Below are positions 1 through 9,767 of a stretch of 64,000 nt of DNA, one piece after another (within the stretch, counting starts at the first letter, position 1; the number at the start of each line of letters is the position of its first letter). Under the pieces are notes generated by a model, which worked only from the letters and a program-made list of their open reading frames with translations, ran no database searches and was not told the DNA's origin. Position numbers and translations under genes: made by a program. The stretch covers positions 124,001 to 188,000 of the forward strand of contig CANJJE010000004.1 of NCBI GenBank assembly GCA_947474755.1. The letters run 5' to 3'. The DNA is from Burkholderiales bacterium (lineage in GTDB: Bacteria > Pseudomonadota > Gammaproteobacteria > Burkholderiales > Burkholderiaceae_C).

Positions 1-170
1 CGCGCCATGAATCCAGCCTGACGCAGGGTCAGGCCGACGGCCTGCTGGCACTGATGGACCTGTCGGACAACGATCTTCTGGACCTGCTGCTCGCGCGCCG
101 GGAGCCGGAAGAAGGCCTGCTGGACGACGGCACCATCGAAGTGCTGCGCCTGATGCGTGAACCTCGATGA
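1..170 (+). CDS. sdhE: FAD assembly factor SdhE, C-terminal fragment
   Basis: Only the last 55 codons lie in the window; the gene begins before base 1 and ends at TGA 168-170. The visible peptide contains LMDLSDNDLLDLLLARREP, the conserved C-terminal helix of the SdhE/YgfY (DUF339) family. Members of this small cytoplasmic family promote covalent flavinylation of the SdhA subunit of succinate dehydrogenase. Its place 51 bp before citrate synthase matches the usual betaproteobacterial order sdhCDAB-sdhE-gltA, which supports the call although the N-terminal RGxxE motif region is not visible. Confidence 0.85.
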   Translation, partial: RHESSLTQGQADGLLALMDLSDNDLLDLLLARREPEEGLLDDGTIEVLRLMREPR

Positions 171-221
171 GTCGCATGCTGTAACGCCCCCAATCCCACG
201 ACCTAGCCCCAAGGACCGACC

Positions 222-1532
222 ATGACCCCATCCGACGTCAAAGCCACCCTTTCGTTCTCTGACGGCAGCCCGAGCATGGACCTGCCCATCTTCAAGGGGT
301 CGGTCGGACCGGACGTGATCGATATCCGAAAGCTGTACGGGCAAACCGGCAAGTTCACCTACGACCCCGGTTTCCTGTCCACCGCGTCGTGCCAGTCGAA
401 GATCACCTACATCGATGGTGACAAGGGCGAACTGCTCTACCGCGGCTACGCCATCGAGCAGCTCGCCACGAAATGCGATTTCATGGAAACCTGCCACCTG
501 CTGCTGCGTGGTGAGCTGCCTAACGCGACCGAGAAGGAGGACTTCACCAAGCTCGTGACCCGTCACACCATGGTCAACGAGCAGATGCAGTTCTTTCTGC
601 GTGGTTTCCGCCGCGATGCGCACCCGATGGCCATCATGACCGGGCTGGTGGGCGGTCTGTCGGCGTTCTACCACGACAGCACCGACATCAATAACCCGGA
701 ACACCGCGAGATCTCGGCGATCCGCCTGATCGCGAAGATGCCCACGCTCGTCGCCATGGCATACAAGTATTCGATCGGACAGCCCTACATCTACCCGAAG
801 AACGACCTCAGCTACGCAGGCAACTTCATGCGCATGATGTTCGCCACGCCGTGCGAGGAATATGTGCCGGATGATGTGCTGGTGCGCGCCATGGATCGCA
901 TCTTCATCCTCCATGCCGACCACGAGCAGAACGCCAGCACCTCCACCGTGCGCCTGTGCGGCTCGTCGGGCACCAACCCGTTTGCAGCGATTGCCGCCGG
1001 TGTGGCCTGCCTCTGGGGCCCGGCTCACGGAGGTGCCAACGAGGCCGCTCTGAACATGCTCGAAGAGGTCCAGAAGATGGGCGGTGTCGAGAAGATCGGC
1101 GACTTCATCAAGCAGGTCAAGGACAAGAACTCGAACGTCAAGCTGATGGGCTTTGGACATCGGGTCTACAAAAACTACGACCCGCGCGCCAAGCTGATGC
1201 GCGAAACCTGTCATGAAGTGCTGACCGCGATGGGCAAGAACAACGACCCGATCCTGAAGCTGGCGATGGCGCTGGAGAAGATCGCGCTGGAAGACGATTA
1301 CTTTGTCTCGCGCAAGCTGTACCCGAACGTCGACTTCTATTCGGGCATCGTGCAGAGAGCGATCGGCATCCCGGTGTCGCTGTTCACCGCGATCTTCGCG
1401 CTGGCCCGCACGGTAGGCTGGATCGCTCAGCTCAACGAGATGATCAGCGATCCGGAGTACAAGATCGGACGCCCGCGACAGTTGTTCAACGGCTCGCAAA
1501 CCCGGGACGTGAAGCCGGTTTCCGAACGCTGA
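222..1532 (+). CDS. gltA: Citrate synthase (type II, hexameric-type)
   Basis: This 436-residue protein condenses acetyl-CoA with oxaloacetate to citrate at the entry of the TCA cycle in the cytoplasm. The catalytic residues are recognisable: His269 in [12 protein letters not shown], His313 in [15 protein letters not shown] and Asp371 in NVDFYSG. Length and motifs match Gram-negative GltA of about 430 residues, a family usually inhibited by NADH. The ATG at 222 follows an AAGGA ribosome-binding site at about 211-215. The gene sits directly behind sdhE and is closed by a strong hairpin terminator at 1554, so it is probably the last gene of the succinate dehydrogenase operon. Confidence 0.98.
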   Translation: MTPSDVKATLSFSDGSPSMDLPIFKGSVGPDVIDIRKLYGQTGKFTYDPGFLSTASCQSKITYIDGDKGELLYRGYAIEQLATKCDFMETCHLLLRGELPNATEKEDFTKLVTRHTMVNEQMQFFLRGFRRDAHPMAIMTGLVGGLSAFYHDSTDINNPEHREISAIRLIAKMPTLVAMAYKYSIGQPYIYPKNDLSYAGNFMRMMFATPCEEYVPDDVLVRAMDRIFILHADHEQNASTSTVRLCGSSGTNPFAAIAAGVACLWGPAHGGANEAALNMLEEVQKMGGVEKIGDFIKQVKDKNSNVKLMGFGHRVYKNYDPRAKLMRETCHEVLTAMGKNNDPILKLAMALEKIALEDDYFVSRKLYPNVDFYSGIVQRAIGIPVSLFTAIFALARTVGWIAQLNEMISDPEYKIGRPRQLFNGSQTRDVKPVSER

Positions 1533-1553
1533 GCAGGCCGGTTTGTCGGTCGA

Positions 1554-1583
1554 AAACCCGGCCTGGCGCCGGGTTTCTTGTTT
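1554..1583 (+). terminator. Intrinsic terminator of gltA
   Basis: A perfect 9-bp stem, AAACCCGGC (1554-1562) paired with GCCGGGTTT (1568-1576), closes a 5-nt loop. It is followed by a T-rich tract (CTTGTTT), and it lies 21 bp after the gltA stop codon. Confidence 0.8.
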
Positions 1584-1584
1584 G

Positions 1585-1639
1585 GGCGTGCCGCGTTTGG
1601 CAGCGTTTGCTGCTGCGCACCAAACGGCACGCCTAAAAT
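1585..1639 (+). promoter_or_regulatory. Large inverted repeat and -10-like box before leuC
   Basis: GGCGTGCC, a 2-nt bulge and GTTTGG (1585-1600) pair with CCAAACGGCACGCC (1620-1633). The 19-nt loop itself contains CAGC-gttt-GCTG. The hexamer TAAAAT (1634-1639) follows immediately, about 32 bp before the leuC start, with no good -35 box at the normal distance. It could be an operator that needs an activator, or a leader RNA hairpin; the sequence does not decide. Confidence 0.45.
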
Positions 1640-1670
1640 CGAGAGTTCTGTTTTCAAGAGATCGCCACCC

Positions 1671-3080
1671 ATGGGCCGCACGCTCTACGACAAACTCTGG
1701 GACGAGCATGTCGTTCACACCGAAGACGATGGCACGACGGTCCTGTACGTCGATCGCCACCTGGTCCACGAAGTGACCAGCCCCCAGGCCTTCGAGGGGC
1801 TTGACCTGGCCCGTCGCAAGGTATGGCGCCTGTCGGCCAACCTGGCTGTCAGCGATCACAACGTGCCAACCACTGACCGCAGCCACGGTATCGCCGATCC
1901 GGTGTCGAAGTTGCAGGTCGACACGCTCGACGCCAACTGCGACCGCGTCGGCATCACCCAGTTCAAGATGAACGACAGTCGTCAGGGCATCGTGCATGTG
2001 ATCGGGCCGGAGCAGGGGGCCACATTGCCCGGCATGACCGTGGTCTGCGGCGACTCGCACACCTCGACGCACGGTGCCTTCGGTGCGCTGGCGCACGGCA
2101 TTGGCACCAGCGAGGTCGAGCATGTGCTGGCCACGCAGACGTTGCTGGCCAGGAAGGCGAAGAACATGCTGATCCGCGTCGACGGCACGTTGCCCCCAGG
2201 CTGCGGCGCCAAGGACCTGGTGCTGGCTGTCATCGGGAAAATCGGTACTGCCGGAGGCACTGGCTACACGATCGAGTTCGCTGGTTCCGCCATCCGCGCG
2301 CTGAGCATGGAAGGCCGCATGACGGTGTGCAATATGGCGATCGAGGCTGGTGCGCGCGCCGGGCTGATCGCCGTCGACGACACCACCATCTCGTATGTGA
2401 AGGGACGTCCTTACACGCCGGTCGGCGTCGAGTGGGAGCATGCAGTCGCCTACTGGCGCACGCTGCACTCCGATGCCGATGCCGTGTTTGATGCGGTGGT
2501 TGAACTGGACGCGACGGCCATCCGCCCGCAGGTCACCTGGGGCACGTCTCCCGAGATGGTGCTGTCGATCGAGGATCGCGTGCCAGACCCAGGGCGAGAG
2601 AAGGACGCCAACAAGCGCGGGGCGATGGAGCGCGCGCTGGCCTACATGGCGCTGGAGCCGAACAAGCCGATTGCCGACATCGCCATCGACAAGGTGTTCA
2701 TCGGTTCCTGCACCAACTCGCGCATCGAGGACATGCGCGAAGCCGCGGCGGTGGTGCGCCATCTTGGCCGCAAATTGGCAGCGAACATCAAGCTGGCACT
2801 GGTCGTGCCCGGATCCGGTCTGGTCAAGGCGCAGGCAGAACGCGAGGGGCTGGATGTGGTGTTCAAGGCCGCGGGCTTCGAGTGGCGAGAGCCCGGCTGC
2901 TCGATGTGTCTGGCGATGAATGCCGACCGGCTGGAGCCTGGAGAGCGTTGTGCCTCGACCTCGAACCGCAATTTCGAAGGTCGGCAGGGCGCTGGCGGCC
3001 GCACCCACCTGGTCAGCCCGGCGATGGCCGCTGCAGCGGCCATCGAGGGACATTTCGTCGACGTGCGACGCCTGCTTTGA
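1671..3080 (+). CDS. leuC: 3-isopropylmalate dehydratase, large subunit
   Basis: LeuC with LeuD isomerises 2-isopropylmalate to 3-isopropylmalate in leucine biosynthesis. The 469-residue product has the aconitase-superfamily 4Fe-4S ligands: Cys347 in IGSCTNSR, and Cys410 and Cys413 in [10 protein letters not shown]. The start at 1671 gives [13 protein letters not shown], the usual LeuC N-terminus; a longer reading frame from 1578 would add 31 residues unlike the family and run over the gltA terminator. It opens the operon leuC - small lipoprotein - leuD - leuB - asd. Confidence 0.98.
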   Translation: MGRTLYDKLWDEHVVHTEDDGTTVLYVDRHLVHEVTSPQAFEGLDLARRKVWRLSANLAVSDHNVPTTDRSHGIADPVSKLQVDTLDANCDRVGITQFKMNDSRQGIVHVIGPEQGATLPGMTVVCGDSHTSTHGAFGALAHGIGTSEVEHVLATQTLLARKAKNMLIRVDGTLPPGCGAKDLVLAVIGKIGTAGGTGYTIEFAGSAIRALSMEGRMTVCNMAIEAGARAGLIAVDDTTISYVKGRPYTPVGVEWEHAVAYWRTLHSDADAVFDAVVELDATAIRPQVTWGTSPEMVLSIEDRVPDPGREKDANKRGAMERALAYMALEPNKPIADIAIDKVFIGSCTNSRIEDMREAAAVVRHLGRKLAANIKLALVVPGSGLVKAQAEREGLDVVFKAAGFEWREPGCSMCLAMNADRLEPGERCASTSNRNFEGRQGAGGRTHLVSPAMAAAAAIEGHFVDVRRLL

Positions 3081-3111
3081 ACCGTTGTTGATCCCGAGGA
3101 GAACTCCCCAG

Positions 3112-3240
3112 ATGAAGCGCACTGTCTTTGCTATCGCAGCCGTGGTCGTGTTTCTTGCCGGCTGCAACACCATCGCCGGCATCGGCAAGGACGTCCAGAG
3201 AGCGGGCGAAGCCGTCGAAGACGTGGCCAAGAAGAAATGA
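3112..3240 (+). CDS. Entericidin-like small lipoprotein
   Basis: A 42-residue product with a positively charged start, a hydrophobic signal segment and a lipobox FLAGC (Cys18), followed by [20 protein letters not shown] and a KKK end. This is the pattern of the entericidin A/B family of cell-envelope lipoproteins, in which EcnA/EcnB act as antidote and toxin. AGGAG at 3096-3100 precedes the ATG. It lies between leuC and leuD, a position I recall for related genes in Burkholderiales. Whether it has entericidin activity or is a structural envelope lipoprotein is unknown. Confidence 0.8.
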   Translation: MKRTVFAIAAVVVFLAGCNTIAGIGKDVQRAGEAVEDVAKKK

Positions 3241-3247
3241 GCCACCA

Positions 3248-3892
3248 ATGACCCCGTTTCGTGTGCATAGGGGGCTGGTTGCCCCGATGGACCGTGAGAA
3301 CGTCGACACCGACGCGATCATTCCGAAGCAGTTCCTGAAGTCCATCAAGAAGTCGGGCTTCGGCGTCAACCTGTTCGATGAATGGCGTTACCTCGATGCG
3401 GGCTACCCGGGTCAGGATCCGGCTTCGCGCCGGCCCAACCCCGATTTCGTCCTGAACCAGCCGCGCTACCAAGGTGCTTCGGTGCTGATCGCGCGCAAGA
3501 ACTTCGGTTGTGGATCGTCGCGCGAGCACGCGCCGTGGGCGCTTGACCAGTACGGCTTTCGTGCCGTGATCGCCCCCAGCTTCGCCGACATCTTCTTTGG
3601 CAACTGCTTCAAGAACGGCCTGTTGCCGATCGTGTTGCCCGAGAACCAGATCGACCGGCTGTTCGACGAGGTCGCGGCCTTCGCCGGTTACAGCCTGACC
3701 ATCGATCTGGAGCGCCAGGTCATCGTCAAGGCCGATGGCACCGAACTGCCCTTCGAGGTGCAGGCGTTTCGGAAGTTTTGTCTGCTCAACGGGTTCGACG
3801 ACATCGGCCTGACTCTGCGACACGCCGACAAGATCAAGGCCTACGAAGCCGAGCGTCTATTGAAGAAGCCCTGGCTGGCACACACCCTCTGA
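3248..3892 (+). CDS. leuD: 3-isopropylmalate dehydratase, small subunit
   Basis: The 214-residue partner of LeuC forms the swivel domain of the isopropylmalate isomerase. Family hallmarks are [20 protein letters not shown] near the N-terminus and [15 protein letters not shown] around residues 80-95, which carry substrate-binding residues. Length matches typical LeuD (200-216 aa). It begins 7 bp after the small lipoprotein gene and is followed after 21 bp by leuB, so it is very likely co-transcribed. Confidence 0.97.
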   Translation: MTPFRVHRGLVAPMDRENVDTDAIIPKQFLKSIKKSGFGVNLFDEWRYLDAGYPGQDPASRRPNPDFVLNQPRYQGASVLIARKNFGCGSSREHAPWALDQYGFRAVIAPSFADIFFGNCFKNGLLPIVLPENQIDRLFDEVAAFAGYSLTIDLERQVIVKADGTELPFEVQAFRKFCLLNGFDDIGLTLRHADKIKAYEAERLLKKPWLAHTL

Positions 3893-3913
3893 CACTTCCA
3901 AGGACCTTGACCT

Positions 3914-4990
3914 GTGAACATTGCGATCCTGCCCGGAGACGGCATCGGCCCTGAAATCGTGGCTGAGGCAGTGCGAGTGCTAGACGTGCTCGACCTGCCC
4001 TACGACAGCGAGTCGGCGCTCGTCGGTGGTGCAGCCTATGCGGCCCATGGTCACCCACTGCCCGATGCGACGCTGAAGCTGGCGCAAGACGCCGACGCGG
4101 TCCTGTTCGGCGCCGTCGGCGACTGGAAGTACGACACGCTCGAGCGTGCACTGCGGCCCGAGCAGGCGATCCTTGGCTTGCGCAAGCACTTGCAGTTGTT
4201 CGCCAATTTCCGCCCGGCGATCTGCCACCCGCAGCTGACCCATGCATCGAGCCTGAAGCCCGAACTGGTGGCAGGCCTCGACATCCTGATCGTGCGCGAG
4301 CTCACCGGCGACATCTATTTCGGCCAGCCGCGGGGACGTCGTCTGTCGCCCGACGGTGCGTTTGCAGGTCAACCCGAGGCATTCGACACCATGCGCTATT
4401 CGCGCCCCGAGATTGAGCGTATCGCGCACGTGGCGTTCCAGGCGGCGCGAAAGCGGAACAAGCGTGTGACCAGCGTCGACAAGGCCAATGTGCTGGAAAC
4501 CTTCCAGTTCTGGCGTGACGTGGTGACCGAGGTGCATGCCCAGTACCCCGATATCGCCCTCGACCACCTGTACGTGGACAACGCGGCGATGCAACTGGTC
4601 AAGGCGCCGAAGGCGTTCGATGTGATCGTCACCGGCAATATGTTCGGCGACATCCTGTCCGACGAAGCAGCGATGTTGACCGGCTCGATCGGCATGCTTC
4701 CGTCAGCATCGCTGAACGCGGAAAATCGCGGGCTGTACGAGCCCAGCCACGGCAGCGCGCCGGACATTGCGGGCAAGAACATCGCCAACCCGCTGGCCAC
4801 GATCCTGTCGCTGGCGATGATGCTGCGCTTCTCGCTGAATCAGCCTGAAGCAGCGCAGCGTGTCGAAGCGGCGGTGACGCAAGTGCTCGAGGCTGGTCTG
4901 CGCACCGCGGACATCTGGTCCGAAGGCACTCGACGCGTCGGCACCCGGGAAATGGGATCGGCAGTGGTCGCTGCGGTGAAAGCGGCTTAG
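3914..4990 (+). CDS. leuB: 3-isopropylmalate dehydrogenase
   Basis: LeuB oxidatively decarboxylates 3-isopropylmalate with NAD+, the third dedicated step of leucine synthesis. The 358-residue sequence starts [15 protein letters not shown] and carries the substrate loop [14 protein letters not shown], the [15 protein letters not shown] segment and the NAD-binding motif [18 protein letters not shown]. Translation starts at a GTG (3914) preceded by AAGGA at 3900-3904. It completes the leuCDB set. Confidence 0.97.
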   Translation: MNIAILPGDGIGPEIVAEAVRVLDVLDLPYDSESALVGGAAYAAHGHPLPDATLKLAQDADAVLFGAVGDWKYDTLERALRPEQAILGLRKHLQLFANFRPAICHPQLTHASSLKPELVAGLDILIVRELTGDIYFGQPRGRRLSPDGAFAGQPEAFDTMRYSRPEIERIAHVAFQAARKRNKRVTSVDKANVLETFQFWRDVVTEVHAQYPDIALDHLYVDNAAMQLVKAPKAFDVIVTGNMFGDILSDEAAMLTGSIGMLPSASLNAENRGLYEPSHGSAPDIAGKNIANPLATILSLAMMLRFSLNQPEAAQRVEAAVTQVLEAGLRTADIWSEGTRRVGTREMGSAVVAAVKAA

Positions 4991-5028
4991 GTTGAACATC
5001 CAGAGATGCGGTTTTGAAAGGTAGGGCG

Positions 5029-6183
5029 ATGAAGCTCGTCGGATTGGTGGGATGGCGTGGCATGGTGGGTTCGGTGTTGCTCGATCGGATGCAGCAGGAG
5101 GGCGACTTCCCGCTGATCGAGCCCGTGTTCTTCAGCACCAGCAATGCCGGTGGCAAGGCGCCGGCGCAGGCCCGCCATGAATCGACCCTGAAGGATGCGC
5201 ACGACATCGACGCGCTCAAGCGCTGCGACATCATCATCACCGCACAGGGCGGCGACTACACGACCGAGGTGTTCCCGAAGCTGCGCGCGGCAGGCTGGGG
5301 AGGGCACTGGATCGATGCTGCATCCACGCTGCGGATGAAGTCCGATGCGGTGATCGTGCTCGATCCGGTCAATCTGCCGGTGATCCAGAACGCGCTCGCC
5401 CGTGGCGGACGCAACTGGATTGGCGGCAACTGCACCGTCAGTTGCATGCTCATGGGGGTCGGCGCGCTCTACAAGGCCGGGCTGGTCGAGTGGATGAGCA
5501 CGCAGACCTATCAGGCGGCATCGGGCGGCGGGGCGCAGCACATGCGCGAGCTGCTGACGCAGTTCGGTACGCTCAACGGCGCGGTGCGTGCCCTGCTCGA
5601 TGATCCGAAGAGCGCGATCCTCGACATCGACCGCGGCCTGCTGGTCAGGCAGCGTTCGTTGAGCGAAGCCGAGACCGCGCAGTTCGGCGTGCCGCTGGCC
5701 GGCTCGCTGATTCCGTGGATCGACAAGGACCTGGGACTCGGCAAGGGCCGCGAGGACGATGGCTTCGGCGTCAGTCGAGAGGAGTGGAAGGGCGGCGCCG
5801 AGACCAACAAGATACTGGGGCAGGGAGACGGCTTCGACCAAGCTGCGGTACCGGTCGATGGCTTTTGCGTCCGTGTCGGGGCGATGCGCTGCCACAGCCA
5901 GGCCCTGCTCTTCAAGCTCAAGAAGAACGTGCCGCTGTCCGATATCGAGCAGTTGATCTCGAACGACAACGCCTGGGTCAAGGTGGTGCCGAACAACCGG
6001 GAAGACACCATCCGGCATCTGACGCCAGTGGCCGTCACCGGCACGCTGGACATCCCCGTCGGTCGTCTGCGCAAGATGGCGATGGGGCCGGAATACCTCG
6101 GCGCCTTCACCATCGGTGACCAGTTGTTGTGGGGGGCGGCGGAGCCGTTGCGTCGGATGCTGCGAATCCTGCTCGAGGCCTGA
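5029..6183 (+). CDS. asd: Aspartate-semialdehyde dehydrogenase
   Basis: Asd reduces beta-aspartyl phosphate to aspartate semialdehyde with NADPH, feeding lysine/diaminopimelate, threonine and methionine synthesis. The 384-residue protein has the N-terminal dinucleotide motif [14 protein letters not shown] and the active-site Cys135 in GGNCTVSC, plus the catalytic region [16 protein letters not shown]. The ATG at 5029 has AAGGTAGGG upstream and yields the conventional [11 protein letters not shown] start; a TTG at 5014 would add five residues. It follows leuB by 38 bp. Confidence 0.97.
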   Translation: MKLVGLVGWRGMVGSVLLDRMQQEGDFPLIEPVFFSTSNAGGKAPAQARHESTLKDAHDIDALKRCDIIITAQGGDYTTEVFPKLRAAGWGGHWIDAASTLRMKSDAVIVLDPVNLPVIQNALARGGRNWIGGNCTVSCMLMGVGALYKAGLVEWMSTQTYQAASGGGAQHMRELLTQFGTLNGAVRALLDDPKSAILDIDRGLLVRQRSLSEAETAQFGVPLAGSLIPWIDKDLGLGKGREDDGFGVSREEWKGGAETNKILGQGDGFDQAAVPVDGFCVRVGAMRCHSQALLFKLKKNVPLSDIEQLISNDNAWVKVVPNNREDTIRHLTPVAVTGTLDIPVGRLRKMAMGPEYLGAFTIGDQLLWGAAEPLRRMLRILLEA

Positions 6184-6200
6184 GCGTCGCGAGCTCAGGC
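6178..6200 (+). terminator. Hairpin overlapping the asd stop codon
   Basis: GCCTGAGC (6178-6185) and GCTCAGGC (6193-6200) form a perfect 8-bp stem with a 7-nt loop that includes the end of asd. No T-run follows, so it may be a weak or Rho-assisted terminator, or an RNA 3'-end stabiliser. Confidence 0.35.
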
Positions 6201-6408
6201 AGGGTCATTGTCTCGGTACGATCACTTGACACGCGTCGGTTGGATCAACGCTGATGGCGCCTTTTCAGGCGATGGATGAGCTTGTCACCGTATCTGCTTG
6301 ATGCTATTGTGATTTGTTGAATTTATCTTCGTGATCGTCGCCTGTGAAATCGGCTTCGATCGTCTGGTGGAGCTGAATGACGGCTCGACCGCCTGGTTGG
6401 GAGACGCC

Positions 6409-8922
6409 TTGAAGAACACGACGCAGCAACTCGGGCGATTCGCTCTTACCAGTGTGGCCGTTGCCGCGCTTTCCCTGGGATCGACAGATTCCTGGGCGAT
6501 CGGGCTGGGTCGACTCGCGGTGCAATCTGCGTTGGGCGAGACGCTGAGGGCTGAAATCGACGTCACCAGCATGACACCTGAAGAGGCGGCCAACCTGAGG
6601 ATCCGCATCGCTCCGCCCGAGTCCTATCGTTCGCTGGGTGTCGAATACAACAACGTGTTGCCGACCACCCAGGCATCACTGCTGAAGCGAGCTGATGGCC
6701 GCCCTTTCCTGCGACTGACCAGTGATCGTGTGGTGCAGGAGCCTTTCGTCGATGTGATTCTCGAACTGTCGTGGGCCACCGGTCGGCTGGTGCGCGAATA
6801 CACATTGCTCTTCGACCCGCCAGCGGCCCAGGCGCCGGCAGCGCCGCCGGCACCTGCTGTGGCCACGGCGCCCGTGTTCTCGGCGCCTGTGGCACCAGCA
6901 CCGGCGGCCCCCCGTTCACAGCGCCCATCCCCTGCGCCTGCTCCGGCATCGGCTGCCGACCGTGTCCCCAAGGCGCCACCACCGCCACCGTCTGCACCGA
7001 CAACGGCTGTGGGCGGTTCGACCGGTGACACCTACCTTGTTCAGCCCGGTGACACGCTGACGCGCATCGCGTCACGCACCCGTCAAGGCACCGTGTCTCT
7101 CGACCAGACGCTGGTGTCGCTTTACCGCGGCAACCCGCAGGCGTTCATTGGCGAGAACATGAATCGGCTCAAGGCGGGCGTGGTGTTGAAGGTGCCGTCG
7201 GCCGAGGCTGCCGCTACGGTCGATTCGGCTGAGGCGCGTCAGCTGATACTGGCCCAGAGTGCTGATTTCGGCAGCTTCCGTCAGCGACTTGCTGGTGCGG
7301 TGCAACCCGCCGCTGCGGAAGCCCCGACGCGCAAGGATGCTGGCAAGGTCCGCGCCGAGGTCGACGATCGCAAGGACACCGCTCCCGTCGCCTCAGACAA
7401 GCTGACGCTGAGCAAGTCCGCTTCTGCGGCGAAGTCAGGGGCCTCTGAAGTCAAGCTTTCGAAGGAAAAGGAAAAGCAGGACGCGGCGGTGCACGTGGCT
7501 GAATTGTCGAAGAACGTAGAAGAGCTGAAAAAGCTGTCGGGCGCGGCCACTGTTGCGGCGGTTCCTGCTCCCCCGGCAGTCTCGCCCCAGGCCTCCGCAC
7601 CTTCTCCGGTGCCCGTTCCTGAGGTGCCTGTGGCGGCCGCGCCGTCTTCCACGGCATCCGCTGTGGCCGATGCGTCTCCCACCTCGGCGGCGAGTGCGGC
7701 TGTCGCACCGGTTGCGCTGCCACCCCCCGTGGCTGCTGCGAAGCCCGCCAGCGAACCTGCGCCGGCCGACGGTCCGGGATTCCTCGACTCCCTGCTCGAG
7801 ATCAACCCGCTTTATCTGGCCGGTGGCGCGGGTGTGGTGCTGGCCTTGCTCGGCTTCGGTGTCTACCGTGCGCGGCGTGCCAAGCTCGATACAGGGGAGA
7901 CCTCATTCCTCGAAAGCCGTCTGCAGCCTGATTCCTTCTTCGGTTCCAGCGGTGGCCAGCGCATCGACACTCGTGAGTCGGCGGCGGGCGCGCAGTCGTC
8001 AATGAGTTATTCGCTGAGTCAGCTCGATGCAATTGGCGATGTCGATCCGGTTGCCGAAGCCGACGTCTACCTGGCCTATGGCCGCGATCTGCAGGCCGAG
8101 GAAATCCTCAAGGAGGCGATGCGCAGCAGCCCTGATCGCCTCGCCATCCGCACCAAGCTGCTCGAGGTTTACGCCAAGCGCCGCGATACCAAGGGCTATG
8201 AACTGCTGGCCACGCAGCTGTTCTCCTTGACCGGCGGCAAGGGCGAGGACTGGCAGAAGGCCCAGGAAATGGGTCTGGAGATCGATTCAGAGAACCCGCT
8301 GTATCAGCCGGGCGGACTCCCTGAGGCATCACCTACCTCGACCGATCCCGCAGCCAAGATGGCCGAGCTGCTGGCCCCCACCACGATGCCGCAATTGGCG
8401 TCGCCGAACTCATCCGGTTTCGCTGACTCCTTGTCCGAGGAGATGACACCTCCGACCACCAAGCCGGTGAAGGACGTCGACTTCGACCTCGATCTGAGCG
8501 CAGACGACACGGCGGCTCAGCGCCCGGCGACCCAGTCGCCGCCTTTCAAGTCGTTCGACTTTGATGCCGCCCCGACACCCGCTTCGGCCCAGCCCTACTT
8601 GCCGTCATCCGCACCTGCACCTGCGGCCACCAGTCCCGGGACGAGAGCTCCGCTCGATTTCGACATGTCGAGCATTTCGCTCGATCTCGATGCACCGGCC
8701 GAAAGTAGTCGGAGCAGCATCGACAGCATGCCGGGCGAGCTGATGGACGACGAGACCCACGACACCAACATCGATCCGTTGGCCCGCAAGCTCGAACTGG
8801 CCGAGGAGTTCCGCCAGATCGGCGACGCCGAAGGCGCGCGCGATCTGCTGCAGGAAGTGGCGGCGAAGGCCGAAGGTGCGCTGAAGGTGAAGGCGCAGAA
8901 CATGCTGAACGACCTCGGTTGA
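6409..8922 (+). CDS. fimV: FimV/HubP-like polar peptidoglycan-binding protein
   Basis: FimV-family proteins are inner-membrane scaffolds that organise the cell pole and type IV pilus or twitching functions. The order of parts is: signal peptide (about 1-28, ending DSWA), periplasmic region with ALGETLRAEI, LysM domain (about 205-263, TYLVQPGDTLTRIA), Pro/Ala-rich linker, one membrane segment near 469-487, acidic cytoplasmic part, and the C-terminal FimV domain (about 787-837, LARKLELAEEFRQIGDAEGA). I chose TTG 6409, which has GGGAG 6-10 bases upstream and starts directly at the signal peptide; the frame is open from GTG 6331. The 225-bp gap before it is locally AT-rich (6290-6330). The location between asd and truA is the standard one in this order. 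Confidence 0.9.
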   Translation: MKNTTQQLGRFALTSVAVAALSLGSTDSWAIGLGRLAVQSALGETLRAEIDVTSMTPEEAANLRIRIAPPESYRSLGVEYNNVLPTTQASLLKRADGRPFLRLTSDRVVQEPFVDVILELSWATGRLVREYTLLFDPPAAQAPAAPPAPAVATAPVFSAPVAPAPAAPRSQRPSPAPAPASAADRVPKAPPPPPSAPTTAVGGSTGDTYLVQPGDTLTRIASRTRQGTVSLDQTLVSLYRGNPQAFIGENMNRLKAGVVLKVPSAEAAATVDSAEARQLILAQSADFGSFRQRLAGAVQPAAAEAPTRKDAGKVRAEVDDRKDTAPVASDKLTLSKSASAAKSGASEVKLSKEKEKQDAAVHVAELSKNVEELKKLSGAATVAAVPAPPAVSPQASAPSPVPVPEVPVAAAPSSTASAVADASPTSAASAAVAPVALPPPVAAAKPASEPAPADGPGFLDSLLEINPLYLAGGAGVVLALLGFGVYRARRAKLDTGETSFLESRLQPDSFFGSSGGQRIDTRESAAGAQSSMSYSLSQLDAIGDVDPVAEADVYLAYGRDLQAEEILKEAMRSSPDRLAIRTKLLEVYAKRRDTKGYELLATQLFSLTGGKGEDWQKAQEMGLEIDSENPLYQPGGLPEASPTSTDPAAKMAELLAPTTMPQLASPNSSGFADSLSEEMTPPTTKPVKDVDFDLDLSADDTAAQRPATQSPPFKSFDFDAAPTPASAQPYLPSSAPAPAATSPGTRAPLDFDMSSISLDLDAPAESSRSSIDSMPGELMDDETHDTNIDPLARKLELAEEFRQIGDAEGARDLLQEVAAKAEGALKVKAQNMLNDLG

Positions 8923-8969
8923 TCGAGCGAGCGAAGAGTTCCCGGCAGGCGCCTGATCGGCTACCCCCA

Positions 8970-9755
8970 GTGACCCGGCTGGCACTGGGCGTGGCCTACC
9001 GTGGCGGCGCCTATTGCGGCTGGCAGCGTCAGGCCAATGACGACACGGTGCAGGCCCGTGTAGAGCAAGCGCTGTCGAAATTCGCAGCCGTGCCGCTCAC
9101 CGTCACCTGCGCAGGCCGAACGGACACCGGCGTGCACGCGATCAATCAGGTGATCCACGTCGATGCGCCGGTCGAACGGGAAGACGTTTCCTGGGTGCGC
9201 GGTACCAACCGCTACCTGCCGGCCGACGTGGCGATCCAGTGGTGCCTGCGGGTCGACGACAGCTTCCACGCTCGCTTCGCCGCCATCGGCCGCCGCTACA
9301 GCTACCTGCTGCTGGAGTCGCCGGTGCGCCCGGCGCTTGAAGCCGGGCTTGTTGGCTGGACGTTTCGCAAGATTGAAGTCGAGGCCATGCAGCAGGCGGC
9401 GCAGTTGCTGGTCGGCGAGCACGATTTCTCGGCTTTCCGATCGTCGCAATGTCAGGCTGCCTCGCCCGTCAAGCAGATGCGCGCCATCGACATCAGTCGC
9501 CGAGGCGCCTACTGGCGCATCGATTTCCACGCCGATGCCTTCTTGCACCACATGGTGCGCAACATCGTCGGCTGCCTGGTGGCGGTCGGTACCGGAAACC
9601 GGCCGGTGACGTGGATCAGCGAGGTGCTGGCCGCGCGCGACCGAGCGCGTGCCGCACCAACTTTCTCGCCGGACGGCCTGTATTTCGTCGGTCCGGACTA
9701 CGATGCTCGATATGCCATACCTGCGCGGCCATCCGCGAGCGACTGGTTGCCCTGA
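8970..9755 (+). CDS. truA: tRNA pseudouridine(38-40) synthase
   Basis: TruA converts uridines 38-40 in the tRNA anticodon arm to pseudouridine. The catalytic aspartate is in CAGRTDTGVHA, and RLALGVAYRGGAYCGWQRQ is the usual N-terminus. I place the start at GTG 8970, giving 261 residues, the normal length. The frame is open back to a TTG at 8919 that overlaps the fimV stop, so a start 17 codons earlier and coupled to fimV is possible; neither has a strong ribosome-binding site. Confidence 0.95.
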   Translation: MTRLALGVAYRGGAYCGWQRQANDDTVQARVEQALSKFAAVPLTVTCAGRTDTGVHAINQVIHVDAPVEREDVSWVRGTNRYLPADVAIQWCLRVDDSFHARFAAIGRRYSYLLLESPVRPALEAGLVGWTFRKIEVEAMQQAAQLLVGEHDFSAFRSSQCQAASPVKQMRAIDISRRGAYWRIDFHADAFLHHMVRNIVGCLVAVGTGNRPVTWISEVLAARDRARAAPTFSPDGLYFVGPDYDARYAIPARPSASDWLP

Positions 9756-9767
9756 CAGCCTCCTACG

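Noticed and set aside
1578-1670. Longer N-terminus for leuC
   Set aside because: The 31 extra codons overlap the gltA terminator and the inverted repeat and are unlike LeuC; the ATG at 1671 gives the family start.
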